Source: Hymenobacter sp. DG25B (lineage in GTDB: Bacteria; Bacteroidota; Bacteroidia; Cytophagales; Hymenobacteraceae). From it: a stretch of DNA of 64,000 nucleotides. Numbering within the stretch: the first letter of the stretch is position 1; each line of letters starts with the position of its first letter. The translations under genes were made by a program, and so were the position numbers. Shown here one piece after another: positions 63,249-64,000 of the stretch. Below the pieces are notes generated by a model. It was not told the origin of the DNA. It saw only the letters and a list, made by a program, of their open reading frames with translations, and did no database searches. The stretch covers positions 744,001 through 808,000 of the forward strand of contig NZ_CP010054.1 of the NCBI RefSeq assembly GCF_000801315.1, in the 5' to 3' direction.

Positions 63249-64000
63249 TTATTCCTGCACCAGTCTTATCCGTTGGGCCGGTAGGTTTCCGGACAGAATG
63301 CTCAGCATATACACTCCCGGCGTACGGGTATTGGGGCTGATGGTAAGCAACCCGCTGCTGGTGGTATCGGCCGCCATGGCGGCGCGGTATACTTCCCGGC
63401 CCAGCGCATCGTGCAGTACTAGCGTAATAGCCTGCTGCCGCAGCTGCGCGGGCAGTTCTACCAGGAAAGAGTTGCTAAATGGATTGGGGTAAGCCTTGGC
63501 GCTGCTTGCCGCCTGACTTATTGTGACGGCACGCACCGGGCTGTAGGCAGTTGTACCATCCATATCTACCTGGCGCAGGCGGTAGAAGTACGTGCCGGCA
63601 GCCCGCGGTGTAGCATCGGTGTAAGCGTAAGACTGCAGCGTGGTGCTATTCCCTCCCTCCGATGGCACGAAAGCCAGCTCCTGGAAGTTAACGGGCCCCT
63701 GAGCGGCTACTTCTACGCCAAACCCGCGGTTATTCTTCTCCATGGCCGTGCTCCACGTCAGGCGTACTGCCTGGTTGCTGCCCTTCGCCTCAAAGGCCAC
63801 CAGCGTAATGGGCAGCGGATTTGCCCGGTCACCCAGCGTGAGGCGCCCCAGCGCCGTCAGGTTCGTGAAAGCCACCTGGTTGGCGGTCGGGTTTGCTACG
63901 CTGGGCAGCGGAGTCCAGGGAATGCCGCCATCGGCGGAGCGAAAGGCGCGCAGGTTGTTTTCCGGAATACCGTTCAGCTCGGCCTGCCGGTAGTTAAGTG
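63249..64000 (-). CDS. Second T9SS cargo protein, C-terminal part (partial)
   Basis: The frame stays open from the stop at 63249 to the window edge; the GTG at 63875 is internal because the residues before it (RQAELNGIPENNLRAFRS) align with the same part of the giant repeat protein. Seen are the end of a beta-rich region, an Fn3-like domain (RLTWSTAMEKNNRGFGVEV) and a T9SS type-A sorting domain (YPNPFSNSF...MLSILSGNLP). So it is a secreted paralogue of the neighbouring gene, whose N-terminal and middle parts lie outside the window. Confidence 0.9.
   Translation of the reverse strand, partial: LNYRQAELNGIPENNLRAFRSADGGIPWTPLPSVANPTANQVAFTNLTALGRLTLGDRANPLPITLVAFEAKGSNQAVRLTWSTAMEKNNRGFGVEVAAQGPVNFQELAFVPSEGGNSTTLQSYAYTDATPRAAGTYFYRLRQVDMDGTTAYSPVRAVTISQAASSAKAYPNPFSNSFLVELPAQLRQQAITLVLHDALGREVYRAAMAADTTSSGLLTISPNTRTPGVYMLSILSGNLPAQRIRLVQE

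Overview
The window looks like a piece of a chromosome from a Hymenobacter-like member of the Cytophagales (phylum Bacteroidota). Three things point there. There is a complete type IX secretion (T9SS)/gliding core with two genes for proteins carrying the T9SS C-terminal sorting domain. The F-ATPase operon lacks the beta and epsilon genes, which is the split arrangement usual in this phylum. Several intergenic regions carry the Bacteroidota -7 promoter box (TAnnTTTG). Coding DNA is G+C-rich; no tRNA, rRNA, CRISPR array, prophage or insertion sequence was recognised.

Layout. (1) 1-8.8 kb: an unusual membrane-motor cassette. It holds the 3' end of an unknown gene, a 1158-residue protein with an actin/Hsp70-like ATPase domain, a signal-peptide protein with one membrane helix, a MotA/TolQ/ExbB-like stator subunit with a long cytoplasmic helical tail, and a MotB/OmpA-like partner that keeps the ion-binding Asp. 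An unrelated DUF4386 gene lies antisense between the two stator genes. This is the best candidate for an undescribed system. It recalls Zorya ZorA/ZorB, but no ZorC, ZorD or ZorE is visible. (2) 8.9-15.4 kb: prolyl oligopeptidase, small lipoprotein, GNAT, DUF4286 and DUF6526 proteins, MFS transporter, cation efflux. (3) 14.4-18.5 kb, minus strand: a probable metal island of a His-rich small protein, a TonB-dependent receptor and a CDF exporter. (4) 18.6-28.9 kb: housekeeping genes (htpG, YraN, phosphoglucose/phosphomannose isomerase, lipB, a WecA/TagO-type transferase, DUF4271, hemD). (5) 29-34.8 kb: porP/sprF-like gene, then gldK-gldL-gldM-gldN. (6) 34.8-42.2 kb, minus strand: uvrC, a class A penicillin-binding protein, and a PorW/SprE-like TPR lipoprotein that probably works with the T9SS. 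(7) 42.4-48.4 kb: atpZ, an AtpI-like gene, atpB-E-F-H-A-G, with hairpins between several genes. (8) 48.6-56.8 kb: HAD phosphatase, PafA-type alkaline phosphatase, inorganic pyrophosphatase, DUF6766, a UbiA-like protein, NAD(P)HX repair enzyme, msrB, serine dehydratase alpha chain. (9) 56.9-64 kb, minus strand: a 1925-residue T9SS cargo with 16 tandem repeats of about 74 residues, then an A+T-rich gap and the 3' part of a second, related cargo gene.

How it fits together. PorP/SprF, GldK-N and PorW/SprE are parts of one secretion machine, whose GldL/GldM motor uses the proton gradient; the two large genes at the right end encode substrates of that machine. The cassette at the left end would be a second motor drawing on the same gradient. 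Intergenic inverted repeats occur throughout (281-474, 3955-4060, 5601-5730, 21812-21906, 45213-45300, 47458-47520, 48481-48586). Several separate co-directional genes and may shape transcript processing.
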